From: Bacteroidales bacterium
GTDB taxonomy: Bacteria > Bacteroidota > Bacteroidia > Bacteroidales > UBA3663
NCBI GenBank assembly: GCA_017561935.1
Contig: JAFZBE010000039.1
Span: 21,601-85,600 of the forward strand
Direction: 5' to 3'
Length of the DNA: 64,000 nt
Within the stretch, counting starts at the first letter, position 1; each line of letters opens with the position of its first letter. The notes under the pieces are model-generated. The model saw nothing but the letters and a program-made list of their open reading frames with translations. It made no database searches and was not told the DNA's origin. The translations under genes were made by a program, and so were the position numbers. Shown here in pieces: positions 23,308-32,346 of the stretch.

Positions 23308-24435
23308 TTAGAAGTCGGTGAGCATCATCGGCATGATGAGCATGAGCAGCTGTTCGCCCTCGTTGTTCTGCACGGGGGCTACGAGGCCAGCGCGGGCGGG
23401 ATCGCTGAGCAGCATCTCGATGTCCTGCGCGGTGATGGTGTTGAGGATTTCGATGAGGAAGTTGGCGCGGAATCCGATGCTCATCGGGATGCCTTCGTAG
23501 GAGCAGGTGAGCGTCTCGGTGCCGGAGGTGGAGTAATCGACATCCTGGGCAGAGATGGTGAGACTGCTTGCCTCGAGGTCGAACTTGACCTGGTTGGTGG
23601 CGCTGTTGGCGAAGACGGCGATGCGACGCAGTGCGGAAAGGAACGACTGGCGATCGATGGTGAGGCGGTTGGTGTTGTTCTTGGGGATGACCACCTCGTA
23701 GCGCGGATAGCGTCCCTCGATGAGGGTGCAGATGAGCTCGTAGTCGCCCAGCTGGAAGTGTGCGCTCTTGGAGTCGAAGCTGACGGTGCAGAGCAGCTGG
23801 TCCTTGGCGATGACACCCTTGAGGAGGTTGGCGGGTTTCTTGGGCAGGATGAAGTTGGCCTCGAAGCCGGGGGCGGTCACCTCGTTGATGAGACGGACGA
23901 GCTTCTTGGAGTCGGAAGCGACGAAGATGATGCGGTCGGCCTTGATGTCGAAATAGATGCCGTTCATGACGGGACGGAGCTCGTCCTCGGCAGTGGCAAA
24001 GAGGGTGCTCTGTATGCCGTTGAGGAGCGCCTGTGCATTGATCTCGAAACTGCGGGCACTCTCCTCGAGGGGCTTGACGCGCGGATACTCGTCGGCATTG
24101 CCACCGATGAAGTTGTACTTGCCATTGGCGTAGCTGACGATGACCTCGTAGTTGCCGTTATCTACCTCGATGGTGAGCTGCTGCTGCGGCATCTCCTTGA
24201 GCGGGTCCATGATGGTCTTGGCGGGCACCACGAAGGCGCCTGCTCCCTCGACGTCGTGGATGGGGATGGAGGTGATCATGGTAGTGCTGCCATCGCTGGC
24301 GGTAACGGTTAGCCTTTCTTCGCCGATGTCGAAACGGAAGTTATCGAGGACAGGCAGGGGGTTCTTGCTCAGCAGCACGCGGCTGATGGCGTTCAGATGA
24401 CTCATGAGGTCGGAACTGAGGACTTCGAATTTCAT
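23308..24435 (-). CDS. dnaN: DNA polymerase III beta clamp
   Basis: 375 residues, normal clamp length, with the three-domain pattern and the conserved segments VLDNFRFDI, ARSFEINAQALL, NFILPKKPANLL and the C-terminal LMPMML. It holds the polymerase on DNA. It heads the dnaN-exonuclease-DUF4835-recN series. Confidence 0.97.
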   Translation of the reverse strand: MKFEVLSSDLMSHLNAISRVLLSKNPLPVLDNFRFDIGEERLTVTASDGSTTMITSIPIHDVEGAGAFVVPAKTIMDPLKEMPQQQLTIEVDNGNYEVIVSYANGKYNFIGGNADEYPRVKPLEESARSFEINAQALLNGIQSTLFATAEDELRPVMNGIYFDIKADRIIFVASDSKKLVRLINEVTAPGFEANFILPKKPANLLKGVIAKDQLLCTVSFDSKSAHFQLGDYELICTLIEGRYPRYEVVIPKNNTNRLTIDRQSFLSALRRIAVFANSATNQVKFDLEASSLTISAQDVDYSTSGTETLTCSYEGIPMSIGFRANFLIEILNTITAQDIEMLLSDPARAGLVAPVQNNEGEQLLMLIMPMMLTDF

Positions 24436-24442
24436 AGCGGTA

Positions 24443-24500
24443 TAATTAACAATGAATAATTAACAATTAACAATTGGCAAATAACAATTGACAAAAAATA
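24443..24500. repeat. AT-rich repeat (AACAATTA type) upstream of dnaN
   Basis: Short units around TAACAATTAACAATTG, including AACAATGAATAATT. The same string occurs in reverse orientation at about 58962-59016. The remaining 150 bp up to pepD look like an AT-rich promoter region, with no gene. Confidence 0.65.
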
Positions 24501-24653
24501 ATTAAAAATTGTCGATGCAGACATAATATAATTATCGGGCAAATATCGGTATATTTTGCGAAATAACCAAATATTTGCCCGAAAAAATGCAATTTTTCGA
24601 CGAATTCGTCCGAAAATCACCCTTTTGAGTGATTCTTTGACCTATGATTTGTA

Positions 24654-26093
24654 TCAAATGGAGGCGATGATCTCCTTGACGTATGGCCAGAACTTAGCTA
24701 CGGAAGAGATGGAGAGTTTCTCTTCGGGCGAGTGGATGGCGACCATGGTGGGGCCTACGCTGACCATATCGAGCCACGGATACTTGGTGAGGAAGAGTCC
24801 GGTCTCGAGTCCGGCGTGGATGGCTGTGGTCTCGGGCTCGGCGCCGAATACCTTGCGATAGGCGGCCTCGGTAACCTTCACCATGCGGCTGTTGGGATTG
24901 GGAGCCCAACCTGGGTAGCCCTCGCCTTGGGAGACTTCGGCTCCAGCCATGTCGAAGACGGTCTTGACCATCTGAGCGATCATGCGCTTCTGGCTCTCAA
25001 CACTGGAACGCTGGCTTGTCTCGACACGGATGGTTCCTGGCTCAACGATCTTGACGGATGCGAGGTTGGTCGATGTCTCGACAAGTCCGGGCATGGAGTG
25101 GCTCATGCCGATGACGCCGTGAGGAGCTGCGATGAGTGCCTTGATGAGGTTGCAGACAACGGCAGGCTCGATGACTTCGGCAGGGGTTTCGACAGTCTCG
25201 ATGGTCATCTTGAACGAAGGTTCTACGCCAGCGACTTCGACTTCGACCATGGCGACGAACTTGTTGAGGTCGGCAACGAGCTGGTCGCGACGTGCGGCAG
25301 GCACACCGATGACGGCGTATGCCTCACGAGCGATGGCGTTGCGGAGGTTGCCACCATGGATGTCGGCTACCTGCAGGTCGGCCTGTGTGGTGAGGAAGCG
25401 TGCGAGGATCTTGTTGGCATTGGCACGGCCGAGATGGATGTCGCCACCTGAGTGGCCACCGAGGAGACCGCCTACGCTGACCTTGGCGAAATAGTAGTCG
25501 GCAGGGGTGGGGACGGTGGTGTAATGCCAGAGGGCTACCGTGTCCATGCCACCGGCGCAGCCGATGAAGATCTGATTCTCGAGGTCGGAGTCGAGGTTGA
25601 GCAGGAGCTTGCCGGTCATAAAGCCTTCGCTGAGCTTGTTGGCGCCTGTCATGCCCGTCTCCTCGTCGTAGGTGCAGAGGAACTCGAGCGGGCCGTGCTC
25701 ATAGGTCTTGTCGATCATGGCAGCGAGTGAAAGGGCGATGCCAGCGCCGTCGTCAGCGCCGAGGGTGGTGCCGTTGGCAGTAACCCAGTCGCCATCGATA
25801 TAAGTTTCGAGGGGATCGTTCTCGAAGTCGTGGACAATGTCGGAGTTCTTTTCGCATACCATGTCCATGTGTGCCTGCATGACGAGTGTCTCGCGGTCTT
25901 CGCGACCAGGGGTGGCGGGACAGCTGATGAGGACGTTGCCCGTCTCATCGACCTTGCAGTTGAGGTTGTGCTCAGCGGCGAAGTTTACCAGCCATGCGCG
26001 GATCTTGCCTTCCTTCTTGCTCGGACGAGGCACTTTGGTGATGGCATCAAAGATTTCCCAAAAGATTTTAGGTTCAAGATTTTTGATTTCCAT
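24654..26093 (-). CDS. pepD: Aminoacyl-histidine dipeptidase (M20C)
   Basis: 479 residues, the usual length. Two-zinc peptidase of clan MH: AHMDMV gives the first metal ligand, LGADDGAG the bridging Asp, and CTYDEETGMTGA the general-base Glu. GGHSGGDIHLGRANA is in the dimerisation/lid part. It splits dipeptides such as Xaa-His in the cytosol. It stands alone on the minus strand; a TATCTTTG about 210 bp upstream (26306-26313) is the only recognisable promoter. Confidence 0.95.
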   Translation of the reverse strand: MEIKNLEPKIFWEIFDAITKVPRPSKKEGKIRAWLVNFAAEHNLNCKVDETGNVLISCPATPGREDRETLVMQAHMDMVCEKNSDIVHDFENDPLETYIDGDWVTANGTTLGADDGAGIALSLAAMIDKTYEHGPLEFLCTYDEETGMTGANKLSEGFMTGKLLLNLDSDLENQIFIGCAGGMDTVALWHYTTVPTPADYYFAKVSVGGLLGGHSGGDIHLGRANANKILARFLTTQADLQVADIHGGNLRNAIAREAYAVIGVPAARRDQLVADLNKFVAMVEVEVAGVEPSFKMTIETVETPAEVIEPAVVCNLIKALIAAPHGVIGMSHSMPGLVETSTNLASVKIVEPGTIRVETSQRSSVESQKRMIAQMVKTVFDMAGAEVSQGEGYPGWAPNPNSRMVKVTEAAYRKVFGAEPETTAIHAGLETGLFLTKYPWLDMVSVGPTMVAIHSPEEKLSISSVAKFWPYVKEIIASI

Positions 26094-26243
26094 AGTTTGA
26101 AATTGTTGAAATTTGGTGGTTGATTATTGTATTTTGTGTCGATTTATGTGTCAATCAATAATAATAATTGTTAAAAGTGGTCAAGTTATATGACTTTTTC
26201 CTAAAATCGCGGCCAAAAATGGTGGATTGATTTGGAAATTTTG

Positions 26244-26251
26244 TATCTTTG
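26244..26251 (+). promoter_or_regulatory. Promoter -7 element for the small membrane protein/ompH unit
   Basis: TATCTTTG on the plus strand, about 70 bp before ATG 26320. Confidence 0.65.
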
Positions 26252-26305
26252 CAACCGCTATTCGCGTAGTTTCAGGTAAAAATCCCGAAAAACTGTTTGC
26301 GGGTG

Positions 26306-26313
26306 CAAAGATA
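26306..26313 (-). promoter_or_regulatory. Promoter -7 element facing pepD
   Basis: TATCTTTG on the minus strand inside a 19-bp block (26296-26314) that is identical, in reverse, to the promoter region at 59031-59049. Confidence 0.55.
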
Positions 26314-26319
26314 CAAAAA

Positions 26320-26559
26320 ATGTGGCAAACAATTCTAATTTCTATCGGAATTCTTTTAATATCTTTTGTTTTTTTAGCAATTAAGGTATTATTTGTCAAA
26401 AATGGCACCTTTCCGAAGACGCATGTGAGTCAATCGAAGGCGTTGCGAGAGAAAGGTATCCACTGTGTGCAGACGCAGGATTTCGAGGAACGCCACAAGC
26501 AGGGCCTCTACGGAGACGGCCCGATGCCCACAAGTAAATTACAAGAGGAAAATAAATAA
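26320..26559 (+). CDS. Small single-span membrane protein
   Basis: 79 residues from ATG 26320; the frame is open further upstream but that part overlaps the promoter. One membrane helix (ILISIGILLISFVFLAIKVL) is followed by a cytosolic tail with HVSQSKALREKGIHCVQTQD. Proteins of this shape are conserved in Bacteroidetes beside OmpH; their role is unknown to me. It is 17 bp before the ompH gene. Confidence 0.8.
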   Translation: MWQTILISIGILLISFVFLAIKVLFVKNGTFPKTHVSQSKALREKGIHCVQTQDFEERHKQGLYGDGPMPTSKLQEENK

Positions 26560-26576
26560 TAACTTTAACAATTGAT

Positions 26577-27191
26577 ATGAAAAAATTCTATGCTTTCGCT
26601 TCTGCCTTGATTATGGCTGGAGCCATCCTTGGAGGCATGACCTCCTGCATCAAAACAAACAACTCCGATACCGCCAAGGTTGCCGGAGGCGCTCTCACCG
26701 AGGGTGAGTCGTTGCCCATTGCCTTCATTCAGGCTGATTCGCTTTACAACAACTACCAGCTCCAGATTGATCTTACCCAGGACCTCGTGCAGAAGAAGGC
26801 ACAGGCTGAGGATCAGGTGAACAAGCAGATGGCTTCGTTCCAGAAGGAGTATCAGGACTTCATGCAGAAGGTTCAGACCAACTCGTTCATCGGCGGCCAG
26901 TCGCGTATGGAGTCTGAGCAGCGTCGTCTGCAGCAGAAGCAGGCCACCATCGAGCAGCACGCCAATGCATTGCAGCAGGATCTTGCCCTGCTCCAGAGCC
27001 AGGCTTTCGACCGTGTGAACGATTCGATCCAGGCTGTGCTGAAGGAGTACAACAAGGACAAGAACTTCGAGGTGATCTACAGCAGCGTGCCCAACACGAC
27101 CGTCTTCTTTGTGAAGAACAAGTACGACATCACCCAGGATGTGCTCGATCTGCTCAACAAGCGTTATGCTGAGGGCAAGAAGAGCGAGTGA
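26577..27191 (+). CDS. OmpH/Skp-family periplasmic chaperone
   Basis: 204 residues with a lipoprotein-type signal (GGMTSC), the OmpH start AFIQADSLYNNYQL, a long Gln/Lys-rich coiled coil (residues ~75-150) and the C-terminal beta part (YSSVPNTTVFFVKNKYDIT). Skp-like trimers carry unfolded outer-membrane proteins through the periplasm. A terminator follows at 27218. Confidence 0.93.
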   Translation: MKKFYAFASALIMAGAILGGMTSCIKTNNSDTAKVAGGALTEGESLPIAFIQADSLYNNYQLQIDLTQDLVQKKAQAEDQVNKQMASFQKEYQDFMQKVQTNSFIGGQSRMESEQRRLQQKQATIEQHANALQQDLALLQSQAFDRVNDSIQAVLKEYNKDKNFEVIYSSVPNTTVFFVKNKYDITQDVLDLLNKRYAEGKKSE

Positions 27192-27217
27192 TCACGTTGG
27201 TCAAGAAATGAAATAAT

Positions 27218-27254
27218 AAAGGCGTCGCGGATTATCGCGGCGCCTTTGTTTTTA
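27218..27254 (+). terminator. Terminator behind ompH
   Basis: AAAGGCGTCGCG and CGCGGCGCCTTT pair with one G-U wobble over a 6-nt loop and are followed by GTTTTTAT. The convergent OmpA-like gene ends next to it. Confidence 0.85.
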
Positions 27255-27256
27255 TA

Positions 27257-28108
27257 TCACTTCGTGTCGGGGGCTTCGTCGATGAGTTCGAGGAACTGGT
27301 CGAGCTTGGGAGTGATGATGATCTGAGTGCGGCGGTTGCGTGTGCGTCCGGCCTCGGTGTCATTTGATTCGAGCGGGTTATATTCGCCACGACCACCAGC
27401 CGTCAGACGGCTTGGATTGACACCATAACGGTTCTGCAGGGCCTGCACGACGCTGGAGGCGCGGAGGCAGGAGAGGTCCCAGTTGTTGCGGATGTTCTCG
27501 CGGCTGATGGGCACGTTGTCGGTATTGCCTTCGATGAGTACCTCGTAGTCCTTGTAGTCGGTGATGATCTTGGCGATCTTGCTGAGTGTCTGGCCGGCCT
27601 TGTCGGAGATCTCATACGAACCTGTGCGGTAGAGCATGTTGTCGTTGAGCGAGATATAGACCACACCTTTGAGCACCTGGACATCGACGTCCTTCAGCTC
27701 CTCTTTCGAGAGGGAACGGGTGAGGTTGTTGGTCAGTACGATGTTGAGCGAGTCGCTCTTCGACTTGGCATCGGTGAGCTGCTTGATGTACTTGTTCGAT
27801 GCATTGATCTCATCGACCAGCTTCGAGATGTTGGTGCCCGACTGGTTGATGCTCTTGTCGAGCGATGCCTGCAGCGACTGATACTGCTCGAGGAGCTTGG
27901 CATTGTTGGCACGAGCTTCGGCCAAACGCTCTTCGAGGCTCTTGCTGCCTGTCTCGCAGGAGGCGAGGGCAACCTTCGCGTCGTTGTATTGGCTCATCAG
28001 GAGATTGTAGTCATCTTGTAGCTCGGCATACTTCTTTTGTGTAACGCAACTGCTGCTGAGCAGTGCCACGGCTGCCAGAAGGGCAGCGGACATAAGTTTC
28101 TGTTTCAT
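27257..28108 (-). CDS. OmpA-family lipoprotein
   Basis: 283 residues. Lipobox LLSSSC, then a coiled coil (residues ~25-110) and a C-terminal OmpA peptidoglycan-binding domain (EGNTDNVPI, LSCLRASSVVQAL, GRGEYNP, NRRTQIIITP). It should tie the outer membrane to peptidoglycan. Its start overlaps the YihY gene end by 4 bp, so the two form an operon. Confidence 0.93.
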   Translation of the reverse strand: MKQKLMSAALLAAVALLSSSCVTQKKYAELQDDYNLLMSQYNDAKVALASCETGSKSLEERLAEARANNAKLLEQYQSLQASLDKSINQSGTNISKLVDEINASNKYIKQLTDAKSKSDSLNIVLTNNLTRSLSKEELKDVDVQVLKGVVYISLNDNMLYRTGSYEISDKAGQTLSKIAKIITDYKDYEVLIEGNTDNVPISRENIRNNWDLSCLRASSVVQALQNRYGVNPSRLTAGGRGEYNPLESNDTEAGRTRNRRTQIIITPKLDQFLELIDEAPDTK

Positions 28109-29511
28109 TGTTTGGTTGATTTAGTGTTTCTTTGTCTCTTTTCTTTGACCAATGAAGTAGTCAAAGGTTTAAAATTGTCCAGATTGATGTCGCGCAGGAG
28201 GATGGACTGTCCCTGCAGATAGGCGGCCAGTCGCATTGCCTCGAAGGTGCTGTATTCTTTGTCAAAAAATTTCGGGTAATCGATCTTGAGGAGGTTTTCG
28301 CCATTGGAGGCGAGAAGGTCGGTAAGGGAAGCGATGGAGAACTTGTCGGTTTCGCGACCCGGTATCCAGTTGTTGGGCTTGTGCTCGTCGGTGGGATATC
28401 CTTCACGAATGACGTCCAAGTCGGCAAGTTGGCGAACGAGGCTACCCGTCAGACGAGCGGGCAGCTTCAGGGCCTGACCCACTTCTTCGGTGGTAGGAGC
28501 CGGCTCTTCGTTGGCGAACTTGTTGTAGATGATGCCACCCACCAGGGCGAGCAGAAAATCACGGTCCTGGCGCGAGAGCTTCTCTTCGACATTCTCGAAG
28601 TTATAGTTCTGTATGTTTTGCGAAGCGTAGGACAGTTCGGCGCCATAGAGGCAGATGATCCACGACATCTGTATCCAAAGAAGAAGAAGGGGGAGGGCTG
28701 CAAACGAGCCGTAGATGGCGTTGTACTTGCTGACCCAGATCTGTCCGTGGATGTAGAGCCACTGGAAGAGGAGGAATGCTGCACCTGCAATGACGGCAGC
28801 CGCAAAGGCATTGAGGAAACGCACCTTGCAGTTGGGGATGACGATATAGATGAATGTAAGCAGCAGGGTGGTAGAGATGTAAGGGATCCAGCGGAGTATG
28901 GTGAGCAGTGTCTTGCTGAGGACGTAGTCATAAAGGTCGGTCATGATGTAGGTCTGCAGGAAGATCTGCGTTCCTGAACTGATGACGAGGATGATGGGCA
29001 CGAGAATAATGATGCTCAGATAGTCGGTGACCTTGCGGACAGTACTGCGTCCGTTCTTCACCTGCCAAATCCCATTGAAGACATCCTCGATATTCCCGAT
29101 CAGCGAATAGACAACCCATAGGAGGAGGACGATGCCAATACCGATGACAATGCTTGAGGTGGCGCGTTCGAGATATTTTTCGGCAAATCCGTTGATGTAG
29201 TTTATCACCTCGATCTGTCCCGGGAAAGCTTCGGAGAGGAGGTTGTAGAACATCTCCTGCATGCCGAATCCTCGGCCGATGCCAAGGGCAAGAGCCACCG
29301 TAGGAACGAGCGCGAGCAGTGTGTAATAGGTGAGGGCCGAAGCACGCTCCATGATGCGATGAGCGAGGAAGAAGCGTATCGAGAGATAGACGGCCTTGAA
29401 GATGTTCATCAGCCAACGATAGATGCCACGGACGTCCTCGTTCGTGTAACTCCAGATGTCGTGTTTCAGAAATCTCCAGGAGAGTCGTATGCGCCAGATG
29501 ATGTCGCTCAT
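28105..29511 (-). CDS. YihY/virulence factor BrkB family membrane protein
   Basis: 468 residues. Six hydrophobic segments in the first ~300 residues (SALTYYTLLALVPTVALALG, VVYSLIGNIEDVFNGIWQV, PLLLLWIQMSWIICLYGAEL) match the YihY/BrkB family, once mistaken for RNase BN. The ~170-residue tail resembles a winged-helix domain (PTTEEVGQALKLPARLTGSL). Function unsettled. It lies 15 bp behind the coiled-coil protein and shares the start/stop overlap with the OmpA-like gene. Confidence 0.93.
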   Translation of the reverse strand: MSDIIWRIRLSWRFLKHDIWSYTNEDVRGIYRWLMNIFKAVYLSIRFFLAHRIMERASALTYYTLLALVPTVALALGIGRGFGMQEMFYNLLSEAFPGQIEVINYINGFAEKYLERATSSIVIGIGIVLLLWVVYSLIGNIEDVFNGIWQVKNGRSTVRKVTDYLSIIILVPIILVISSGTQIFLQTYIMTDLYDYVLSKTLLTILRWIPYISTTLLLTFIYIVIPNCKVRFLNAFAAAVIAGAAFLLFQWLYIHGQIWVSKYNAIYGSFAALPLLLLWIQMSWIICLYGAELSYASQNIQNYNFENVEEKLSRQDRDFLLALVGGIIYNKFANEEPAPTTEEVGQALKLPARLTGSLVRQLADLDVIREGYPTDEHKPNNWIPGRETDKFSIASLTDLLASNGENLLKIDYPKFFDKEYSTFEAMRLAAYLQGQSILLRDINLDNFKPLTTSLVKEKRQRNTKSTKQ

Positions 29512-29526
29512 GGATCTACATTGGGA

Positions 29527-30408
29527 CTACTTCGTGAGTGTGACAGAGCCGCGACCTATCATACTGCCATCGGCATAAAGCTCCACATGGTAGGTGCCGG
29601 CATCGAGTGTCTCGCCGCGCTTATAGTACATGGTGACCTTCGTCTCCTCGCCGCCGAATTCGATTGTTTTGCGTGCAGAATAGTCGAGCTTTGTATTCTC
29701 GTACTTGAACTTTCCGCTCTGTGCATTGGTAAGCACCTCCTCGCTGGGGCGCAGGATACGCAGATAGATATCCTTCTCGCCGGTCTGGGCAGTAACATTG
29801 GCCGCGATGGTGAAGTTGACCTGGAACTTGGCCAGCTTATCCACACGATTGCGCTTCTCGACCTTGTCCTTGCGGTCGAGGACGGTCACCGAAACATTGG
29901 TGGCAGAAAGCTGGGCTGCCACGGTGACCTTCTTGGTGAGAGTCTCGTTCTGCTGACGTACCTGCTGGTTCTGCTGCTGGACATTACGCATGTCGGTACG
30001 TATCTGCTTGTTCTCGGCGACAAGGGCATCGTTGACCTTGTTGAGCGAATCGACCTGGGCCACGTAGTAACGCAAGACGCCACGAACCGTCTCGAGTTCC
30101 TTCTTGAGGGCTGCGATACGGCGGGCATCCTGAGCCTTGGTTTGGCGCAGTTCCTCGACGAGACGTTGTATCTTGATGCGCTGATCCTCGAGTTTCTGTT
30201 CAAGGGAGTCGTTGTTGACCTGCAACTTGTATCCCTCATATTGGATGGCCAGCTGCGTATATTCGTCCTCGAGTTGTTCTTTTTCAAGCGCGAAGCCCTC
30301 GGTGAGTTCGTCGATGGTCTGTTGCTGCTTCCAGATGTAGTAGCCACCACCGCCCAGCAATGCCAAGAGGATGACGGCAGCAGCAATGATAAATATCTTA
30401 TTCTTCAT
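29527..30408 (-). CDS. Membrane-anchored coiled-coil protein
   Basis: 293 residues from ATG 30408; an upstream in-frame ATG (30462) is too close to the promoter at 30473. One N-terminal membrane helix (IFIIAAAVILLALLGGGGYY), a coiled coil over residues ~30-165 and a C-terminal beta-sandwich-like domain (TYHVELYADGSMIGRGSVTL). I recognise no named family, though the layout is widespread in Bacteroidetes. First gene of a likely three-gene unit with YihY and the OmpA-like lipoprotein. Confidence 0.82.
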   Translation of the reverse strand: MKNKIFIIAAAVILLALLGGGGYYIWKQQQTIDELTEGFALEKEQLEDEYTQLAIQYEGYKLQVNNDSLEQKLEDQRIKIQRLVEELRQTKAQDARRIAALKKELETVRGVLRYYVAQVDSLNKVNDALVAENKQIRTDMRNVQQQNQQVRQQNETLTKKVTVAAQLSATNVSVTVLDRKDKVEKRNRVDKLAKFQVNFTIAANVTAQTGEKDIYLRILRPSEEVLTNAQSGKFKYENTKLDYSARKTIEFGGEETKVTMYYKRGETLDAGTYHVELYADGSMIGRGSVTLTK

Positions 30409-30472
30409 GTCGCTAAGTTGTTTTCGTATATACATGCTCCATAGCATATCGCTAAAGGCCATAATTGCGGGG

Positions 30473-30480
30473 CAAAGGTA
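30473..30480 (-). promoter_or_regulatory. Promoter -7 element for the coiled-coil/YihY/OmpA unit
   Basis: TACCTTTG on the minus strand, 65 bp before ATG 30408. Confidence 0.6.
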
Positions 30481-30574
30481 CGTATTTTTTGTGAAATAGA
30501 GGCTATTTGATGCTAACTTTTTTAAATAATGAAGATTTTTTTGCCATTTGTTTGTTTTTATTCACAAAAAGCGC

Positions 30575-30582
30575 TATCTTTG
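30575..30582 (+). promoter_or_regulatory. Promoter -7 element for the PASTA-rluD-ddl unit
   Basis: TATCTTTG with TTTG at 30551-30554, 20 bp upstream, a full match to the Bacteroidetes -33/-7 layout. Confidence 0.75.
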
Positions 30583-30613
30583 CGGCGTTATTATATTTAA
30601 AATAGGTATAAAT

Positions 30614-31228
30614 TTGGTACAAGAAGAAGACAATGGCCGCAAGAGCACATGGGGCTACTTCGGCAAAATGGTTGGACTTTCGATATTAGGCATCATCGTT
30701 ATCACGGTGGCCGTTTTAACATGCTTGTCACTCTGGATGAGCTCCTATACGCATCACAACGAGCGTGTCGAGGTTCCTCGTCTGGTGGGCATTCCTGCTC
30801 CTGAAGCGCAGCGTATTCTTGATAACGCGGGTCTCAAGTCGATGATCATCGACTCGGTGTATGCCGACATGAAGCCAGGCGCTATCGTCGAGCAACTGCC
30901 TACTGCAGGCCTTCCGGTCAAGAAGGGGCGTATCGTCTATCTCACCATCAATGCCATCGGTGTGCGTATGGTCAAGATGCAGGAGGTGCGTGAGGGCGGA
31001 AGCCGTCAGGCACTTTCGACACTGCGTTCGCTGGGCTTCAAGGTTGATTCCATCAAGCAGGTGCCTTCCGAGATGCATGACCTGGTGCTTAGCGTCACCA
31101 CAAATGATGTGGAGATGGTGCCGGGTGCCGAATATCCTTTTGGCACGCATGTGGTCGTTTCGGTGGGCAACAGCAAGCTTGAGATTGAACCCGAGAACGA
31201 AGAAACCGAGGAGCAATGGCTGGAGTAA
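30614..31228 (+). CDS. PASTA-domain membrane protein
   Basis: About 204 residues, with one membrane helix (MVGLSILGIIVITVAVLTCL) and two to three PASTA repeats (VEVPRLVGIPAPEAQRILDN; VRMVKMQEVREGGSRQ). PASTA domains bind peptidoglycan-like ligands. The start is not certain: there is no in-frame ATG between the promoter (30575) and ATG 30668, which is the start of the helix. TTG 30614 would give the ~18-residue cytosolic tail usual in relatives, so it is used here. It overlaps the next gene by 13 bp. Confidence 0.8.
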   Translation: MVQEEDNGRKSTWGYFGKMVGLSILGIIVITVAVLTCLSLWMSSYTHHNERVEVPRLVGIPAPEAQRILDNAGLKSMIIDSVYADMKPGAIVEQLPTAGLPVKKGRIVYLTINAIGVRMVKMQEVREGGSRQALSTLRSLGFKVDSIKQVPSEMHDLVLSVTTNDVEMVPGAEYPFGTHVVVSVGNSKLEIEPENEETEEQWLE

Positions 31229-32346
31229 CCGAAGGCGCTGGGTCGGAGGAGCTGTATGAGCATTTCCGTTTCGTAGCTGACAGGGGACAGGGGCCATTGC
31301 GCGTCGATAAGTTCCTCGTGGATCGTATCGTCGGCACCAGTCGTAATCGCATTCAGAATGCCGCTGATGGCGGGTTCATCCTTGTCAATGGTAAGCCAGA
31401 GAAATCGAACTACAAGGTGCGTCCGGGCGATGTGGTTCAGGTCATGATGAACCGTCCACGTCACTCCACCGAGATCGTTCCTGAAGATATTCCTCTCGAC
31501 ATCATCTATGAGGACGAAGACCTGCTCGTGGTCAATAAGCCTGCGGGCATGGTGGTTCATCCCGGACACGGCAACTACACCGGCACATTGGTCAATGCCT
31601 TGGCCTGGCATTTCCTGCAGGAGGGTATCGAACTTGACCTGACAGGAGAGGTGGAAAGCGAAGAGGGTGCAGAGAGCGAGGACGTTGAAGACGGAAAAGA
31701 GGACGAGCTGAAAAGCTTCGAACAGAAACCTGACTTCCAGAAGCGTTTGGGCTTGGTGCATCGCATCGACAAGGAAACCTCGGGCCTGCTCGTCATTGCC
31801 AAGAACGAGGATGCCGGCACATCACTCAGCCGGCAGTTTTTCTACAAGACAACCCGTCGTCTTTACACTGCCCTGGTGTGGGGACACGTGGAGCAGGATG
31901 AGGGCACCATCGTGGGAAATATCGGGCGAAACAAGCGAGACCGCACCTTGATGGAATATTATCCTGAGGGAAGCGAGGAGGGCAAACCTGCTGTGACACA
32001 CTTTCGCGTCATCGAGCGTCTGGGTTATGTCACCCTCATTGAGTGCCGTTTGGAGACAGGACGAACGCATCAGATACGTGTCCACATGAAGCATGCCGGA
32101 CACACCCTGTTCAACGACAAGACTTATGGTGGTGACCAGATCCTGAAGGGAACCACTTTTGCAAAATATTCGCAGTTCGTACGCAACTGCTTTGATATCT
32201 GTCCGCGACAGGCATTGCATGCCGGCACACTCGGGTTCCGTCATCCGCGTACGGGAGAGGAGATGGACTTCGAGACACCGTTGCCGACCGATATGGCTCG
32301 GCTTGTCGAGAAGTGGCGGGAATATATAAGTAACAGAAACTATTGA
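31216..32346 (+). CDS. rluD: RluA/RluD-family pseudouridine synthase
   Basis: 376 residues. An S4 RNA-binding domain (LRVDKFLVDRIVGTSRNRIQ) precedes the synthase domain with catalytic Asp in VHRIDKETSGLLVIAKN and the RTHQIRVHMKHAGH motif. It modifies uridines in 23S rRNA. Between 31640 and 31740 there is an extra acidic loop (about 35 residues rich in Glu/Asp, around VESEEGAESEDVEDGKED) that relatives generally lack. It overlaps ddl by one base (TGATG). Confidence 0.94.
   Translation: MAGVTEGAGSEELYEHFRFVADRGQGPLRVDKFLVDRIVGTSRNRIQNAADGGFILVNGKPEKSNYKVRPGDVVQVMMNRPRHSTEIVPEDIPLDIIYEDEDLLVVNKPAGMVVHPGHGNYTGTLVNALAWHFLQEGIELDLTGEVESEEGAESEDVEDGKEDELKSFEQKPDFQKRLGLVHRIDKETSGLLVIAKNEDAGTSLSRQFFYKTTRRLYTALVWGHVEQDEGTIVGNIGRNKRDRTLMEYYPEGSEEGKPAVTHFRVIERLGYVTLIECRLETGRTHQIRVHMKHAGHTLFNDKTYGGDQILKGTTFAKYSQFVRNCFDICPRQALHAGTLGFRHPRTGEEMDFETPLPTDMARLVEKWREYISNRNY

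Noticed and set aside
22843..24312. 489-codon frame antisense to the exonuclease and dnaN genes
   Set aside because: Spans two real genes on the opposite strand; composition is that of a shadow frame.
24432..24620. 62-codon minus-strand frame ending in hydrophobic residues
   Set aside because: Produced by the AT-rich AACAATTA repeat before dnaN.
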